Assembly: GCA_018398805.1 (NCBI GenBank)
Contig: JAGFBZ010000721.1
Location: forward strand, 124,001-188,000
Origin: Hirundichthys speculiger
Taxonomy: Eukaryota; Chordata; Actinopteri; Beloniformes; Exocoetidae
Direction: 5' to 3'
Length of the DNA stretch: 64,000 nt
Part shown: positions 39,301-45,390 of the stretch, piece by piece
Layout: each line of letters opens with the position of its first letter
Numbering within the stretch: position 1 is the stretch's first letter
The notes under the pieces: model-generated
What the model was told of the DNA's origin: nothing
The model's database searches: none
The model's input: the letters and a program-made list of their open reading frames with translations, nothing else
Translations under genes and position numbers: made by a program

Positions 39301-40010
39301 AGTTCATTAAATAAAATAATAAGACAGAAACAGCAATGTAGACAGGCTTTAAACCTGCTTTCACACAGCCACGTCAAATTACTACCGACAGCGAGTTGAC
39401 CTTTAGCAGCGCTAATCACACTGTAAACGCTACGTGCGGCTAAACGCAGCAGAGCGTTCAAAATAAAAGCGAGACTGTGCGCTTTCCATAACTCACAAAA
39501 CATCTGGCCTCTCACCGAAACTTTATTACGGAAGAAAAAAAAAATGACGCGTACGACGAATGTTTATGATTGGCAGGCGCCGCGTCCAATGGCATTCACG
39601 GAAACTGACCGTAAACATTCCAAGAAATCCAGGAGCAGCCAATTACCGGAAGGAGGGGAGGACCCTCCGAGCTCGAGCGTTAGATGGGTTCACAGAGGCC
39701 CGAAACGATCACCGAAGAAAATTACCGACGGCCGCGGGGGCTGCGGACCGGTTAGTCTGGCGGCACCGGAGTCCGGACAGCGCGGCTGACCCCCCTCGGA
39801 CCGAGACGGGGAACCGGAGGAGCGGCTCCGCGACGTGAAAAACACCTGATTCCCGGCTGACATGAACGTAGCACCGCCAGAGAATTACACAAGTAGCGCC
39901 GGTGTAAATAAACACATCGAACAAAAAAAAAAAAAGAAAAAGAGAAAAAAGGGAAATGAAAATGACAAAACACATACCCAGAAATTCTCTAGGAAGTAGG
40001 GCGTTATCAT
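6217..40010 (-). CDS. fcho2: FCHO2 gene, 5' part (seven coding exons, F-BAR domain); continues beyond the left edge
   Basis: FCHO2 is an F-BAR protein that binds PI(4,5)P2 membrane and nucleates clathrin-coated pits with EPS15/intersectin and AP-2. Exons read on the minus strand are 39978-40010, 21748-21839, 16462-16536, 16227-16368, 11469-11621, 9275-9379 and 6217-6315. All introns are GT-AG and phases match across every junction. They give 233 residues beginning [11 protein letters not shown], colinear with human FCHO2 through exon 4 without gaps. Diagnostic stretches include [17 protein letters not shown] and [15 protein letters not shown], closer to FCHO2 than to FCHO1 as I recall those proteins. 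Most of the F-BAR coiled coil is covered. The last F-BAR helix, the AP-2-activating linker and the mu-homology domain must lie to the left of the window. Intron 1 is 18.1 kb and transposon-rich; intron 3 is only 93 bp. The neighbour is TNPO1, as in human. Confidence 0.95.
6926..7302. mobile_element. hAT MITE, CAGTGATTCCCAAAG family, copy 1
   Basis: Termini CAGTGATTCCCAAAGTGTGG and TTTGGGAATGGCTG; perfect 8-bp target duplication CCCTAGAA on both sides. Other copies are at 43297 and 62043. CAG-start ends and 8-bp duplications are typical of hAT. Confidence 0.9.
7357..7676. mobile_element. hAT-like MITE, TAGGGGTG family
   Basis: Ends TAGGGGTGTGAAAAAAA and CTCACCCCTA, with perfect 8-bp duplication GTGCCCAG. 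Contains ATATATCGCGAT and TATCGAT palindromes near one end and ATCGTATCG near the other. Confidence 0.9.
8328..8728. mobile_element. hAT-like MITE, TAGGGCTGTAGCGATAC family
   Basis: The right end reads GTGTATCGCTACAGCCCTA. The left end is diverged (TAACTGCACGATTTTATCG). The body matches copies at 27699, 30548 and 58916. A convincing target duplication is not visible for this copy. Confidence 0.8.
8729..9274. other. FCHO2 intron 6, nothing recognised
   Basis: Moderately GC-rich in the middle (about 8870-8960, with AGCCGTCGACTG and a CCCGGG). No gene or repeat recognised. Confidence 0.45.
9275..9379 (-). CDS. fcho2: FCHO2 coding exon 6 (residues 166-200)
   Basis: Thirty-five codons: [20 protein letters not shown] followed by [15 protein letters not shown]. 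It is bounded by TTTACAG and GTACGACC and is in phase 0 at both ends. Confidence 0.95.
9410..11335 (-). pseudogene. LINE reverse transcriptase fragment interrupted by a fold-back element
   Basis: Minus-strand translation gives [12 protein letters not shown] (about 11259-11294), [33 protein letters not shown] and, beyond the insertion, [20 protein letters not shown] with [12 protein letters not shown]. These are the catalytic YADD motif and thumb region of a fish non-LTR retrotransposon. Frames are broken. A 918-bp element (10043-10960) splits the gene in the VSTTFLPLL segment. A T/A-rich tail lies at 9410-9540. Confidence 0.85.
10043..10960. mobile_element. Fold-back element with ATTATTATGAAATA iterons, inserted in the LINE
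   Basis: The ends are inverted copies of about 65 bp containing GGAGCCCCGTTTGGGTC, AATGAATAAATGAGTC and TATTATTATGAAATACAGG. An 8-bp duplication TAGAAACC flanks it, and removing one copy restores the LINE reading. About 20 AT-rich iterons of the TTATTATGAAATA type fill both flanks. The middle (10205-10555) is GC-normal. Confidence 0.85.
11469..11621 (-). CDS. fcho2: FCHO2 coding exon 5 (residues 115-165)
   Basis: Fifty-one codons starting [16 protein letters not shown] and ending [11 protein letters not shown]. The acceptor is TTCACAG and the donor is GTGGGAG. This is a central F-BAR helix. A LINE relic begins about 130 bp downstream in the intron. Confidence 0.95.
11640..12680. other. FCHO2 intron 4, nothing recognised
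   Basis: No exon, transposon terminus or simple repeat that I can identify; short runs of T near 12638. Confidence 0.45.
12681..12718. repeat. 38-bp direct repeat, left copy, abutting the hAT-like element
   Basis: Begins GTAATTTTCTATACTTA and ends CTTATTAT exactly at the element's first base. The right copy at 13846-13883 differs at two positions. Confidence 0.85.
12719..13845. mobile_element. hAT-like element, TAGGGCTGGGCAA family, copy 1
   Basis: Termini TAGGGCTGGGCAAGTT and CGTTGCCCAGACCTA. Subterminal repeats are GCGATTAATCGCGAT-like on the right and TATCGCGCATTAA on the left. A second copy with the same interior is at 53224-54345. Instead of an 8-bp duplication it is flanked by 38-bp direct repeats. 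Confidence 0.85.
13846..13883. repeat. 38-bp direct repeat, right copy
   Basis: Starts with GTAATTTTCTATACTTA immediately after the element's terminal CCTA and ends CTTATTAT; 36 of 38 bases match the left copy at 12681-12718. Confidence 0.85.
14211..14275. repeat. C-rich low-complexity tract (CCCCA type)
   Basis: A run of CCCCAC, CCACC and CCCCACCCC units on the plus strand with no coding potential. The surrounding 13890-14740 shows no gene. Confidence 0.8.
14743..14898. repeat. Tandem repeat, about 4.7 units of 33 bp
   Basis: The unit contains GTTTATAAATATAAAC followed by TTCATAAAGG. The first part is itself a palindrome (TTTATAAATATAAA). Copies differ by one to three bases. Confidence 0.9.
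14899..15783. other. FCHO2 intron 4, nothing recognised
   Basis: AT-rich; a T/A-run near 15293-15308. No gene or element boundary seen. Confidence 0.45.
15784..16164. mobile_element. hAT-like MITE, TAGGGGTG family (best-preserved copy)
   Basis: 381 bp with ends TAGGGGTGTGAAAAAAATCG and GATACTCACCCCTA and perfect 8-bp duplication ATTATGTG. Left subterminal ATATATCGCGAT and ATATCGATAT; right ATATCGTGATATCGTAT. It lies 62 bp from FCHO2 exon 4. Confidence 0.92.
16227..16368 (-). CDS. fcho2: FCHO2 coding exon 4 (residues 67-114)
   Basis: [20 protein letters not shown], then [20 protein letters not shown] and QAKAHKK. It begins after ACCGCAG and ends before GTGAGC, in phase 0. It sits only 93 bp from exon 3. 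Confidence 0.95.
16462..16536 (-). CDS. fcho2: FCHO2 coding exon 3 (residues 42-67)
   Basis: [20 protein letters not shown] followed by FSQLG. The acceptor is TTTTAG and the donor is GTGAGT. The first full residue is Ser where human FCHO2 has Ala; the rest of the helix is strongly conserved. Confidence 0.95.
17345..18091. mobile_element. hAT-like MITE, TAGGGGTG family, with nested mariner-type MITE
   Basis: Reverse orientation; ends TAGGGGTGAG and CACACTCCTA; duplications GTATGCAG and ATATGCAG. The excess length over the 381-bp copy is explained by the insert at 17440-17809. Confidence 0.9.
17440..17809. mobile_element. Tc1/mariner-type MITE nested in the hAT-like MITE
   Basis: Termini CAGTCATGGA and TCCATGACTG flanked by TA. 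About 75 bp at each end form imperfect inverted repeats (ACCACC, TTCTTCA, TTGTTCATTTTAAT and CTGGTAC on the left recur inverted on the right). Confidence 0.88.
18100..19869. other. FCHO2 intron 2, mostly unrecognised
   Basis: An imperfect inverted pair around 18180-18270 (GAGAGTTTCCCTC and GAGGGAAACTCTG) suggests a small degenerate MITE. Nothing else recognised. Confidence 0.4.
19870..21035. mobile_element. Probable element with CGGGTC-type iterons, holding a nested MITE
   Basis: Many GGGTC/GACCC-type words cluster at both ends: AACCCAAATCCGG, CTCGGGTCC and CTGGGTCCGC on the left; CTCGGGTCGGGTCAG, TTCGGGTCGA and GGTTCGGGTCC on the right. Neither terminus can be fixed exactly. A separate MITE (20039-20459) lies inside. 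The layout resembles iteron-bearing DNA transposons elsewhere in the window. Confidence 0.45.
20039..20459. mobile_element. MITE with CACTGCAAA termini and TA flanks
   Basis: Ends CACTGCAAAAAAAG and TAATTTGCAGTG, with TA on both sides. The interior is rich in CTTG/CAAG and AAACAAGAT words, as in a common fish MITE. It has no coding potential. Confidence 0.75.
21748..21839 (-). CDS. fcho2: FCHO2 coding exon 2 (residues 12-42)
   Basis: [17 protein letters not shown] and [13 protein letters not shown] are read between an ATGCAG acceptor and a GTAAG donor. This is the first helix of the F-BAR domain. The exon ends in phase 2; Arg42 is completed by exon 3. Confidence 0.95.
21850..22774. other. 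Start of FCHO2 intron 1 (3' end), nothing recognised
   Basis: No repeats or exons recognised; the acceptor of exon 2 is at 21840. Confidence 0.4.
22775..23459. mobile_element. hAT-like element, TAGGCTTGGGCG family
   Basis: Ends TAGGCTTGGGCG and CGCCCAAGCCTA, perfect 8-bp duplication ATGGACAT. Subterminal palindromic words GGTAATACCG, TACCGTATAC and CGGTAT occur near both ends. Confidence 0.92.
23559..24117. mobile_element. hAT-like element, TAGGGATCGAC family, with an expanded iteron array
   Basis: Ends TAAGGATAGACCGATAT and AGTCGATCCCTA, perfect 8-bp duplication CTCTGGAC. The left subterminal region (23569-23712) has eight tandem units of about 18-19 bp around CGATATATCGAGCCTATA. The right has single copies (TATCGGC, ATCGGCC). 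Confidence 0.92.
24295..24713. repeat. Dispersed repeat starting ACCTCCGCCATGGAGGT
   Basis: It has the ends of a widespread fish repeat as I recall it: ACCTCCGCCATGGAGGTTAT at the left, and TGGAGGTCTGCGCTCTCC then GAGTGCTTTCCTAGTT at the right. A 91-codon open frame within it has no known domain. Confidence 0.55.
24770..26007. other. FCHO2 intron 1, nothing recognised
   Basis: Several open frames of 60-116 codons on both strands are low-complexity or unstructured, with no homology that I recognise. Confidence 0.4.
26008..26153. mobile_element. Truncated hAT-like MITE, TAGGGCTGTAGCGATAC family
   Basis: Only one end is left: TAGGGCTGTAGCGATACAC and the following 125 bp match the family inverted, breaking off after TTCCAATGACTT. 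Confidence 0.8.
26189..27402 (+). mobile_element. Tc1/mariner transposon, nearly full length, with dead transposase
   Basis: 1.2 kb with termini CACTGTCCGGCCAAAAAG and TTTTTTTTTGGCCAGGCAGTG, flanked by TA. The plus-strand transposase remnant shows [16 protein letters not shown] (HTH region), [14 protein letters not shown] (first catalytic Asp), [10 protein letters not shown] (second Asp) and [13 protein letters not shown], where the catalytic Glu of NPIENLW is Lys. It is spread over three frames, so the protein is dead. Confidence 0.9.
27699..28023. mobile_element. hAT-like MITE, TAGGGCTGTAGCGATAC family, internally deleted
   Basis: Ends TAGAGCTGAGCGATTTTATC and GTATCGCTACAGCCCTA; duplications CAATCGAC and CAATCAAC. 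About 90 bp of the family interior is missing after CTGTCAGCCATATAA. Confidence 0.9.
28032..30150. other. FCHO2 intron 1, mostly unrecognised
   Basis: No clear element ends. An open frame of 77 codons at 29637-29870 on the plus strand has no recognisable domain. Confidence 0.4.
30150..31900 (-). pseudogene. Second Tc1-type transposase remnant, split by a composite hAT-like element
   Basis: The minus strand near 31485-31660 reads [17 protein letters not shown] and [14 protein letters not shown]. Near 30430-30540 it reads [21 protein letters not shown] sequence. This fits a Tc1-family transposase. Stops are frequent. The element at 30548-31374 interrupts it. Confidence 0.65.
30548..31374. mobile_element. 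Composite hAT-like MITE carrying a 340-bp passenger
   Basis: A complete MITE (30548-30974) is followed by 340 bp (30975-31314) that also occur at 33518-33863, then by 60 bp of a second MITE end. The 8-bp duplication TTTATAGC flanks the whole composite (30540-30547 and 31375-31382), not the inner MITE. Confidence 0.85.
31990..33517. other. FCHO2 intron 1, nothing recognised
   Basis: No transposon ends, simple repeats or exons that I can identify. Confidence 0.4.
33518..34680 (+). pseudogene. LINE (L2-like) reverse transcriptase fragment with an insertion
   Basis: The plus strand reads [14 protein letters not shown] near 33650-33690 and, after about 520 bp of foreign sequence, [16 protein letters not shown] near 34260-34307: the GVPQG and YADD motifs of a non-LTR retrotransposon. 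The intervening part is bounded by TTACATGAT and CATGTAAAC, suggesting a second element. Its first 340 bp recur inside 30548-31374. Confidence 0.7.
34688..34950. mobile_element. Small MITE with GTACCTCTACTTACGAA-type ends
   Basis: The left end reads AGTACTTACTTACGAAATT and the right end TTCGTAAGTAGAGGTACC, an imperfect inverted pair. It is probably a mariner/pogo-type non-autonomous element; the flanking duplication is unclear. Confidence 0.5.
35297..35650 (+). mobile_element. tRNA-like SINE or related fish repeat
   Basis: Starts GGGGCAGCACGGTGGCTTAG with an A-box-like TGGCTTAGTGATTAGC and a B-box-like GGTTTGAACCTC about 30 bp on. It continues with GAGTTTGCATGTCTCC and TCCAAAGACATGCA and ends GATAATGGATGGA. 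This is a widespread fish interspersed repeat. The 91-codon open frame over it is a by-product. Confidence 0.75.
35651..37139. other. FCHO2 intron 1, nothing recognised
   Basis: A-run at about 36280-36303. No exon or element recognised. Confidence 0.4.
37140..38159 (-). mobile_element. hAT-like element, TAGTGCTGGGCGGTAT family, with BED-finger relic
   Basis: Ends TAGTGCTGGGCGGTAT and ATACCGCCCAGCACTA; duplications ACCTCCCC and ACCCCCCC. Subterminal GGTATACCG-type palindromes. The minus strand reads [12 protein letters not shown], then after a frame change [19 protein letters not shown], a stop, [20 protein letters not shown], and further on [19 protein letters not shown]. This order matches the N-terminus of ZBED-type hAT transposases; the BED histidines are partly lost. 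Confidence 0.85.
38500..39060 (-). repeat. Degenerate inverted-repeat element, possibly Tc1-related
   Basis: About 38535-38625 and 38955-39025 are imperfect inverted copies (ATTTCCCTTTTAAA, ATGCATT, CATCCATGAAAG). The minus strand between reads [20 protein letters not shown] and [11 protein letters not shown]. The family is unsure. Confidence 0.4.
39540..39850. promoter_or_regulatory. CpG-rich start of FCHO2 intron 1 with three CCAAT boxes
   Basis: Within about 100 bp there are CCAAT motifs in both orientations (ATTGG near 39569, CCAAT near 39586 and 39637), next to CpG-dense sequence. This lies 130-470 bp downstream of the FCHO2 start codon. It could be an intronic promoter or enhancer, or a start site for an antisense transcript. 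This is inference from motif content only. Confidence 0.4.
39978..40010 (-). CDS. fcho2: FCHO2 coding exon 1 (residues 1-11)
   Basis: Eleven codons, [11 protein letters not shown], run directly into a GTATGTG donor. The start is chosen because the length equals the 11-residue first coding exon of human FCHO2 and the phase (0) fits the acceptor of exon 2 at 21839. Position -3 of the start codon is A. The exon lies in CpG-rich sequence. Confidence 0.92.
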
Positions 40011-40320
40011 CTTGTTTTAATCTTCTTCGCCGCAACTCCTGAACTGGTTGTAATGCACTTTTTAAAGCGTAAATCATCCACCGTTCTCCCCCCTTTTTCT
40101 GTTGTATCTGCCTTTCCCCGTTTTCCACCTCTCCCCTTTCTTCTCCCTCCCCACCCACAGACTCCACCTCCGTTCGGCTGTAATGCGCCTCTTTCCCCCT
40201 GTGGTTTTTTTCTTCTCGTCTCGAGACTTTGGACGCAACAGCGCTACCAACGGCCAGTGAAGGCGCCGGAGCAGCGTCTGCTCTGACCGTTGACTCTGGC
40301 TGAAATGCGGCATTCAGGGG
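40011..40320 (-). promoter_or_regulatory. fcho2: FCHO2 5' UTR and promoter-proximal CpG-rich region
   Basis: The sequence upstream of the FCHO2 start codon is GC/CpG-rich with purine-rich stretches such as GGGTGGGGAGGGAG on the sense strand. I see no TATA box. With the CpG-rich start of intron 1 it forms one island from about 39540 to 40320. The transcription start is not visible. Two upstream ATGs, at 40167 and 40077 and in one shared frame, open a reading frame that overlaps the FCHO2 start out of frame. Confidence 0.6.
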
Positions 40321-40535
40321 CTACCCGTAAATTCCACACTCGGCACGTTCGAGCGCTTCGGAGGATGTGAATTCTGCCATTTATACTGAATACATTAGTA
40401 AGCGCAAATGTAGGCTACGCAATCCACAGTTAAAGCCAAACAATGAAGAGAACCTTAAACGAAGGGTAAAGGGATAGCAATTGAAGGGAGAGTGCATTTG
40501 CTTTTCTCTGGCTGATTAGTAGACCAAGGCACTAC

Positions 40536-40716
40536 ATATATATATATATATAATATATATAATCATATATATAATATATATATATATATATAGATAGATA
40601 GATATAGATAGATAGATAGATAGGATAGATATAGATAGATATATAGATATAAAGTGTATATACTGTGTGGTTGTATATATCTGTGTGTACACACATATAC
40701 ATTTCAATTTTATATA

Positions 40717-40760
<44 letters not shown>

Positions 40761-40977
40761 CATACACAATAATATAGACAGATATATATACCTACACCTA
40801 TACTCTTATACTTTATTATATCTACGGTTGGTACACCTACATTTCAATTATATATATGTATACAATATATATATAGCACACACACACCATATATACACAT
40901 ATAATACCTACACATTATACTGTATATATATTATGGTAATATAGGTATAACTGTGGCATATATAGTATTAGTGAATG

Positions 40978-41023
<46 letters not shown>

Positions 41024-41115
41024 CATATTTTTTCAATTTATATATAGACATACACAACACTATACATATATATACACATATATAATTTATACACGCATTG
41101 TATACAACACACGTG

Positions 41116-41184
<69 letters not shown>

Positions 41185-41210
41185 TATATATTATAGATAT
41201 ATATATATAT

Positions 41211-41268
<58 letters not shown>

Positions 41269-41281
41269 TCAACCATACATA
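40536..41281. repeat. Long (TA)n / (TATAGA)n microsatellite upstream of FCHO2
   Basis: Near-continuous TA dinucleotides with TAGA, TACA and ATAC interruptions. Open frames full of IYIY are translation artefacts. It ends about 215 bp from the FCHO2 5' region. Confidence 0.95.
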
Positions 41282-41519
41282 CATGATCGAGGCTACCCTT
41301 TTTAGGGGTGCACCCCTAAAACCTGGAGTAAGAAATGTTGTTATTCTAAAATTTTAGTTCGCATTTGACAGGCTTAGATAATGTCCAAAAACTTTAATCC
41401 ATAGTTTGTGGTTTAAGTTTATATTTTAAGAATGAAAATGAAAACAACCCCGCCTAATGGTATCGTCCTCTTCTCACTAACGTTACTTGTGGTGGGGCTC
41501 ATTGGGTGCATGGGAGCAC

Positions 41520-41521
<2 letters not shown>

Positions 41522-41600
<79 letters not shown>
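41522..41600. repeat. Second (TA)n tract
   Basis: Almost pure TA repeat, separated from the first by about 240 bp of unique-looking sequence (41282-41521). Confidence 0.95.
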
Positions 41601-41605
<5 letters not shown>

Positions 41606-41885
41606 ATACTTTATTTATCCCATAAAGGGAAATTCAATACTGTAGTAAGTAAGGGCTCTTTTTTCTTTTTTTTTTTTTATAAACAACAGACAAACGACAG
41701 CAATAATAATAATAATAATAATAGGTGTTAAGTCTTGTTGTGGAGGCTGATGGGTGCTGGCAGGAATGATCTTCTGTATCTTTCTGTCTTGCAACGGACC
41801 TGAAGAAGCCTCTCACTGAACACACTCCGTTGTTTGATCACTGTGTCGTGGAGAGGGTGTGAAGAGTCCTCCATCATCTTCATCA
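41601..41885 (-). pseudogene. LINE 3'-end fragment
   Basis: The minus strand reads MMEDSSHPLHDTVIKQ, SVFSERLLQVRCKTERYRRS and FLPAPISLHN, the C-terminus of a fish LINE protein. It is followed by an (AAT)n run and the tail TTTATGGGATAAATAAAG. The same tail occurs at 4436-4465, and a related coding end is at 56690-57060. Confidence 0.75.
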
Positions 41886-42599
41886 TGGTTATATATATAT
41901 ATACATATATATATGCACACACTGTCAGATGTTTTCCCATAGAAAGTCAGCATTGTTCTCTCATTATTCATTATGTCATTTACTTTGACAGGGTTGTCTG
42001 ACCTGTTGGTTTAAAAACAGCCAAGAATGTCCCTGGACTTGATTGTTTCTCCTTTATTTCGGCCAATAAAACCTCCTGGGGTCCCCCTGCCTTCATCCAG
42101 GTAAGCTTTTGCGTGCAGAGCTGGACCTAGGGGGGTCTTTCACAGCTGGAATCCAAGGAGTCCAGACTTGTGTTTCCACGAGAGGGTTTTCCCTGAGATC
42201 GTGGTACCAGAACTGCTCTGAATTATCAGGATGATGTCCACACGGTAACTTTTGCCAACAGGGAGATGCATTTTGTTACCAACAATTCCTTTGAAGATTA
42301 TCTTTTGGAAAATCCTTTGAAGTGTGGCCCGTGACACTTGAAAACATTTGTATATGTTTTAAGCTTCTTTTTTTCCCCCTGCGGCTTTAGCCATAACTTG
42401 CAATTGGCGGTAAAGAATGAGCTGTTCTTGGTTTACTGTTAGTCACAATGCTCTTATGGTCACATGGTAGGAAATTACTAGAACCATTTGGATTTGTATT
42501 GAGGGGGGAAAAAAAAACAAAAACTGTAACAATGTGAAGGGATATGACTAATAAGATTTTGATAATGGTGTTTTACTTTGAATGTTTTTTTTTCTCTCC

Positions 42600-43230
42600 A
42601 TCACAGATCGTTCTAGTTTGATCCATTGTTTAATGCATTTCAAGCTAGAACACATCTGTTGAAAGCTTACTGTGAGATCCCAGCAAGTTCATCTCAAGGT
42701 TAGACTGTGCAGCGCTCTGGAGAAACTGAGTCTAGAGGCAAGGTAAATGTTGAAGCTCTTGATAGTTCAGCTGGAACACACTGCCTAAGTATGAACAGGA
42801 TAGTTTCTACTCTCATTTGGTGAAAATCAAACACCCCATAGCCTCTATGAAGCATGGTGGCGGAGGGGTCATGATGAGGGTGTGTTATTCAGCTACAGAA
42901 ACTGGACACTGTGCATTAATGGGCTGACCATGAACTCCTCTATACGAAAATATTTGAGTCATATGTGAGACGATCTGCCCAACAGCTAAAGCTTGGCTAA
43001 CAATGCTACGAGCTAATCGAACACATGGATGGGTTAAAAAATAAATAATTAAAAATGATGTGTTCCATCAGACTCCAGGCTGATTGAATGGCCTGCAAAC
43101 GTCACTGAAACAAAGAAACACTGCAAAAGAGAGGAATTAATTCCCTCTACAATAGTATGAGAGTCTGAAAATGTCCTGCAGAAAACAATTAACTGAGATT
43201 ATAGCTGCTAAAAGTGGTTTTGCATCTGGA
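42600..43230 (+). pseudogene. Tc1/mariner transposase remnant, third copy of its family
   Basis: The plus strand reads KHGGGGVMMRVCYSATETGH, MNSSIRKYLSHM- and DDLPNS-like sequence, with stops. The end near 43200 (TAGCTGCTAAAAGTGG) matches the transposase C-terminus seen at 2630. Confidence 0.6.
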
Positions 43231-43296
43231 TTTAGCCTGATTTTGCTAAATCAATATCAATATTGGTGTATTATCTGAGCTAATATTTACCTAATG

Positions 43297-43685
43297 CAGT
43301 GATTCCCAAAGTGTGGGCCGCAGCCCCCTGGTGGGCCGTCCTGGTACTGCAGGTGGGCCGTGAGAGGTCATTAAAATTAAACAAACATGTTTTAAATCCT
43401 CAATCTTTTTCAAATGTTTTTAATTACTGTAAAATATTAAGTAGTAATAAAACAAACTAGTTAAGTGTTATTTTACTGTCAACTTAATATGACAAGTGTT
43501 ACCTTATTTGTTGACCCCTTACATTAATATCAGAACGTAGCTTCTAGTCCTGTATTTTGATCACAGTTGTGATTAAATTATTAAATTATTATTATTCTTA
43601 TGCTTATTAAAGGTTTCGGTGGACTGCAGAGATTTTTCACATTTCAAATTCGGGCCTTGATATTCTGAAGTTTGGGGACAGCCTG
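43297..43685. mobile_element. hAT MITE, CAGTGATTCCCAAAG family, copy 2
   Basis: Left end CAGTGATTCCCAAAGTGTGG; right end diverged (TTTGGGGACAGCCTG). Duplications ACCTAATG and ACCTAATA. Confidence 0.88.
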
Positions 43686-44243
43686 ACCTAATATTTAACT
43701 TTAGAATTTAAAGAACACTCTGTAGCAATACCACATCTTAACCACAAGGGGACAGCAAATCACAAGAACATTGTCCATTGTGTCAATTTAAGTTGTGGGT
43801 TTATTGGCACACACTTGATGCAAGTTTTCAGGAAGTAATTCTTTTTTTTTTTTAAATTAAATAGCTGCTCCTTTATTGTCTTGTGCCTGGGTTAAGCCTC
43901 TTATTTGACAAATGGAGGCCTTTCGGCTTGAATGTACATGACGCAGTGAAAAGGAACCCTAACTGTAGTGTAAACGCCTCTACAACGGTATAATTATTTT
44001 CCCATGTACCAGGGGTTGTCTGGAGGCCATCCTGGAACGGTGATCCCACGTCCAACCCCTGCTCTAAGCCTTTAAACTTAACAAGATCAGCCCAATTAGA
44101 TGTTCAAGCCCCTGTCAGGGTTTCAAATTCAAATGGATCAGTCATAAAGCACTGACTGAAAGAGCAGCGGATGATTTGAGACGCTTCGAGTTTTTCAGCA
44201 AGTTCCGCGTTTCTCCGGATGTTAACGTGGCGCAGCCGCGGAG

Positions 44244-44285
44244 GACAAACAACACAAAAGCCTGCGTTACTGTAAACAATTTATT
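44244..44285 (-). terminator. tnpo1: Candidate TNPO1 poly(A) signal with GU-rich downstream element
   Basis: On the minus strand AATAAA (44280-44285) is followed within about 25 nt by a G/T-rich stretch, TTTTGTGTTGTTTGT (44245-44259). This is the normal layout of a vertebrate cleavage/polyadenylation site. Cleavage would fall near 44262-44270. Confidence 0.55.
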
Positions 44286-44953
44286 GGAACAATGTACAGA
44301 TTCAAGCAATGATTACCAGTCACACTCACTATATCATCTTACAAACATTACAAAAAATTACTACAGTACAATATAGAGTCTTTGCATGATCCAAAATATT
44401 TGGTGGCCCCAAAAGTATTACTTTTTTTTTTTTAAATCAGCAGCTTATTAAAAAAAAAAAGAAAAAAAAAGAAAAATGTTTATCAAAATGATGTTCTCGC
44501 TTTAATTAGCAAAAAAGATGAAGGCAGATAATCTAATCAAGCTTAAAGGCTAATTGTATTCCAGAATACAGGAGCTCTTTGACATTCCTTACTACTGGTG
44601 GGTGTTTTATAAAATACAAAATTTCAATAAAGCTTCATAGAAAGTCAAACTTGGATTTGTAAATTATTTTTTTTTTCATATTAGGCTATTAACTTGCCAA
44701 CCTATTTCTCTGCTTTTTACTTCAGTGTTTCTGGTTCCGTATATACGACCGTGTATCTGAAGCAAAACACTTGGGAAAAAAAAAACCTAAGTATTTGCTC
44801 TCATGGCTTTTTGCGGATTATTTGCTTAAGTCCGATAACAATCACTTTGACAGAAAGTAGAGAAAAGTACGTGCAAGTTACCATTTCTGAATTGTTCTTA
44901 CCCCTTTGTTTGGCGGTCGTAATGACAATTTAACAGATCACAGTGCTGCACAC

Positions 44954-45390
44954 TAGTCTGGCCAACCATCCAGGTCTGATTCCTCTCGTATAGAAACGAG
45001 CAAAGTCTCGTTTTCGTGGACTCGACTTTAATTTTCAGGGGGCAGTAATGACGGCGGAGGAAGAAACCCACCTCTGGAAGCTATTGGATAGGCGAAGAAC
45101 TCGCCACAAAATGAAGAACGTGACGTAGAAATAGCTACAACCAGACTAGCGTCAAGAAAAGACATCCGAAAACGTCACGCAGTGGAGTCGGGACATCGGT
45201 TTAGCAGTAAAAACTTGTCGATCCAAGGAGTTAAACTGTTCCCCAGTCAGCTTGGTTGCTTTGAACAGCGACCCTTAGACGCTCCTGTACGGGTCGTCAC
45301 ATAAGCCCCGCCCCTGCCCCGCTGCGATTGGTTTGGTACGTTCTGTACCGAAGGGCAACTGTTCGTGAATGGGTACCGCTGGCCAGACTA
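44954..45390. mobile_element. hAT-type MITE in the predicted TNPO1 3' UTR
   Basis: 437 bp with ends TAGTCTGGCCA and TGGCCAGACTA and perfect 8-bp duplication CTGCACAC. It is GC-richer than its surroundings and has no coding potential. Confidence 0.88.

Noticed and set aside
6217..40010. FCHO1 instead of FCHO2
   Set aside because: [24 protein letters not shown] and the length and spacing of exons fit FCHO2; FCHO1 has HSVKQGPIS and different downstream helices.
39709..40167. 152-codon minus-strand frame as a separate protein
   Set aside because: It overlaps FCHO2 exon 1 in another frame and runs through the splice donor into the intron; kept only as a possible uORF.
40516..41357. Long open frames made of Ile and Tyr (up to 134 codons)
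   Set aside because: Translation of the (TA)n microsatellite; no protein content.
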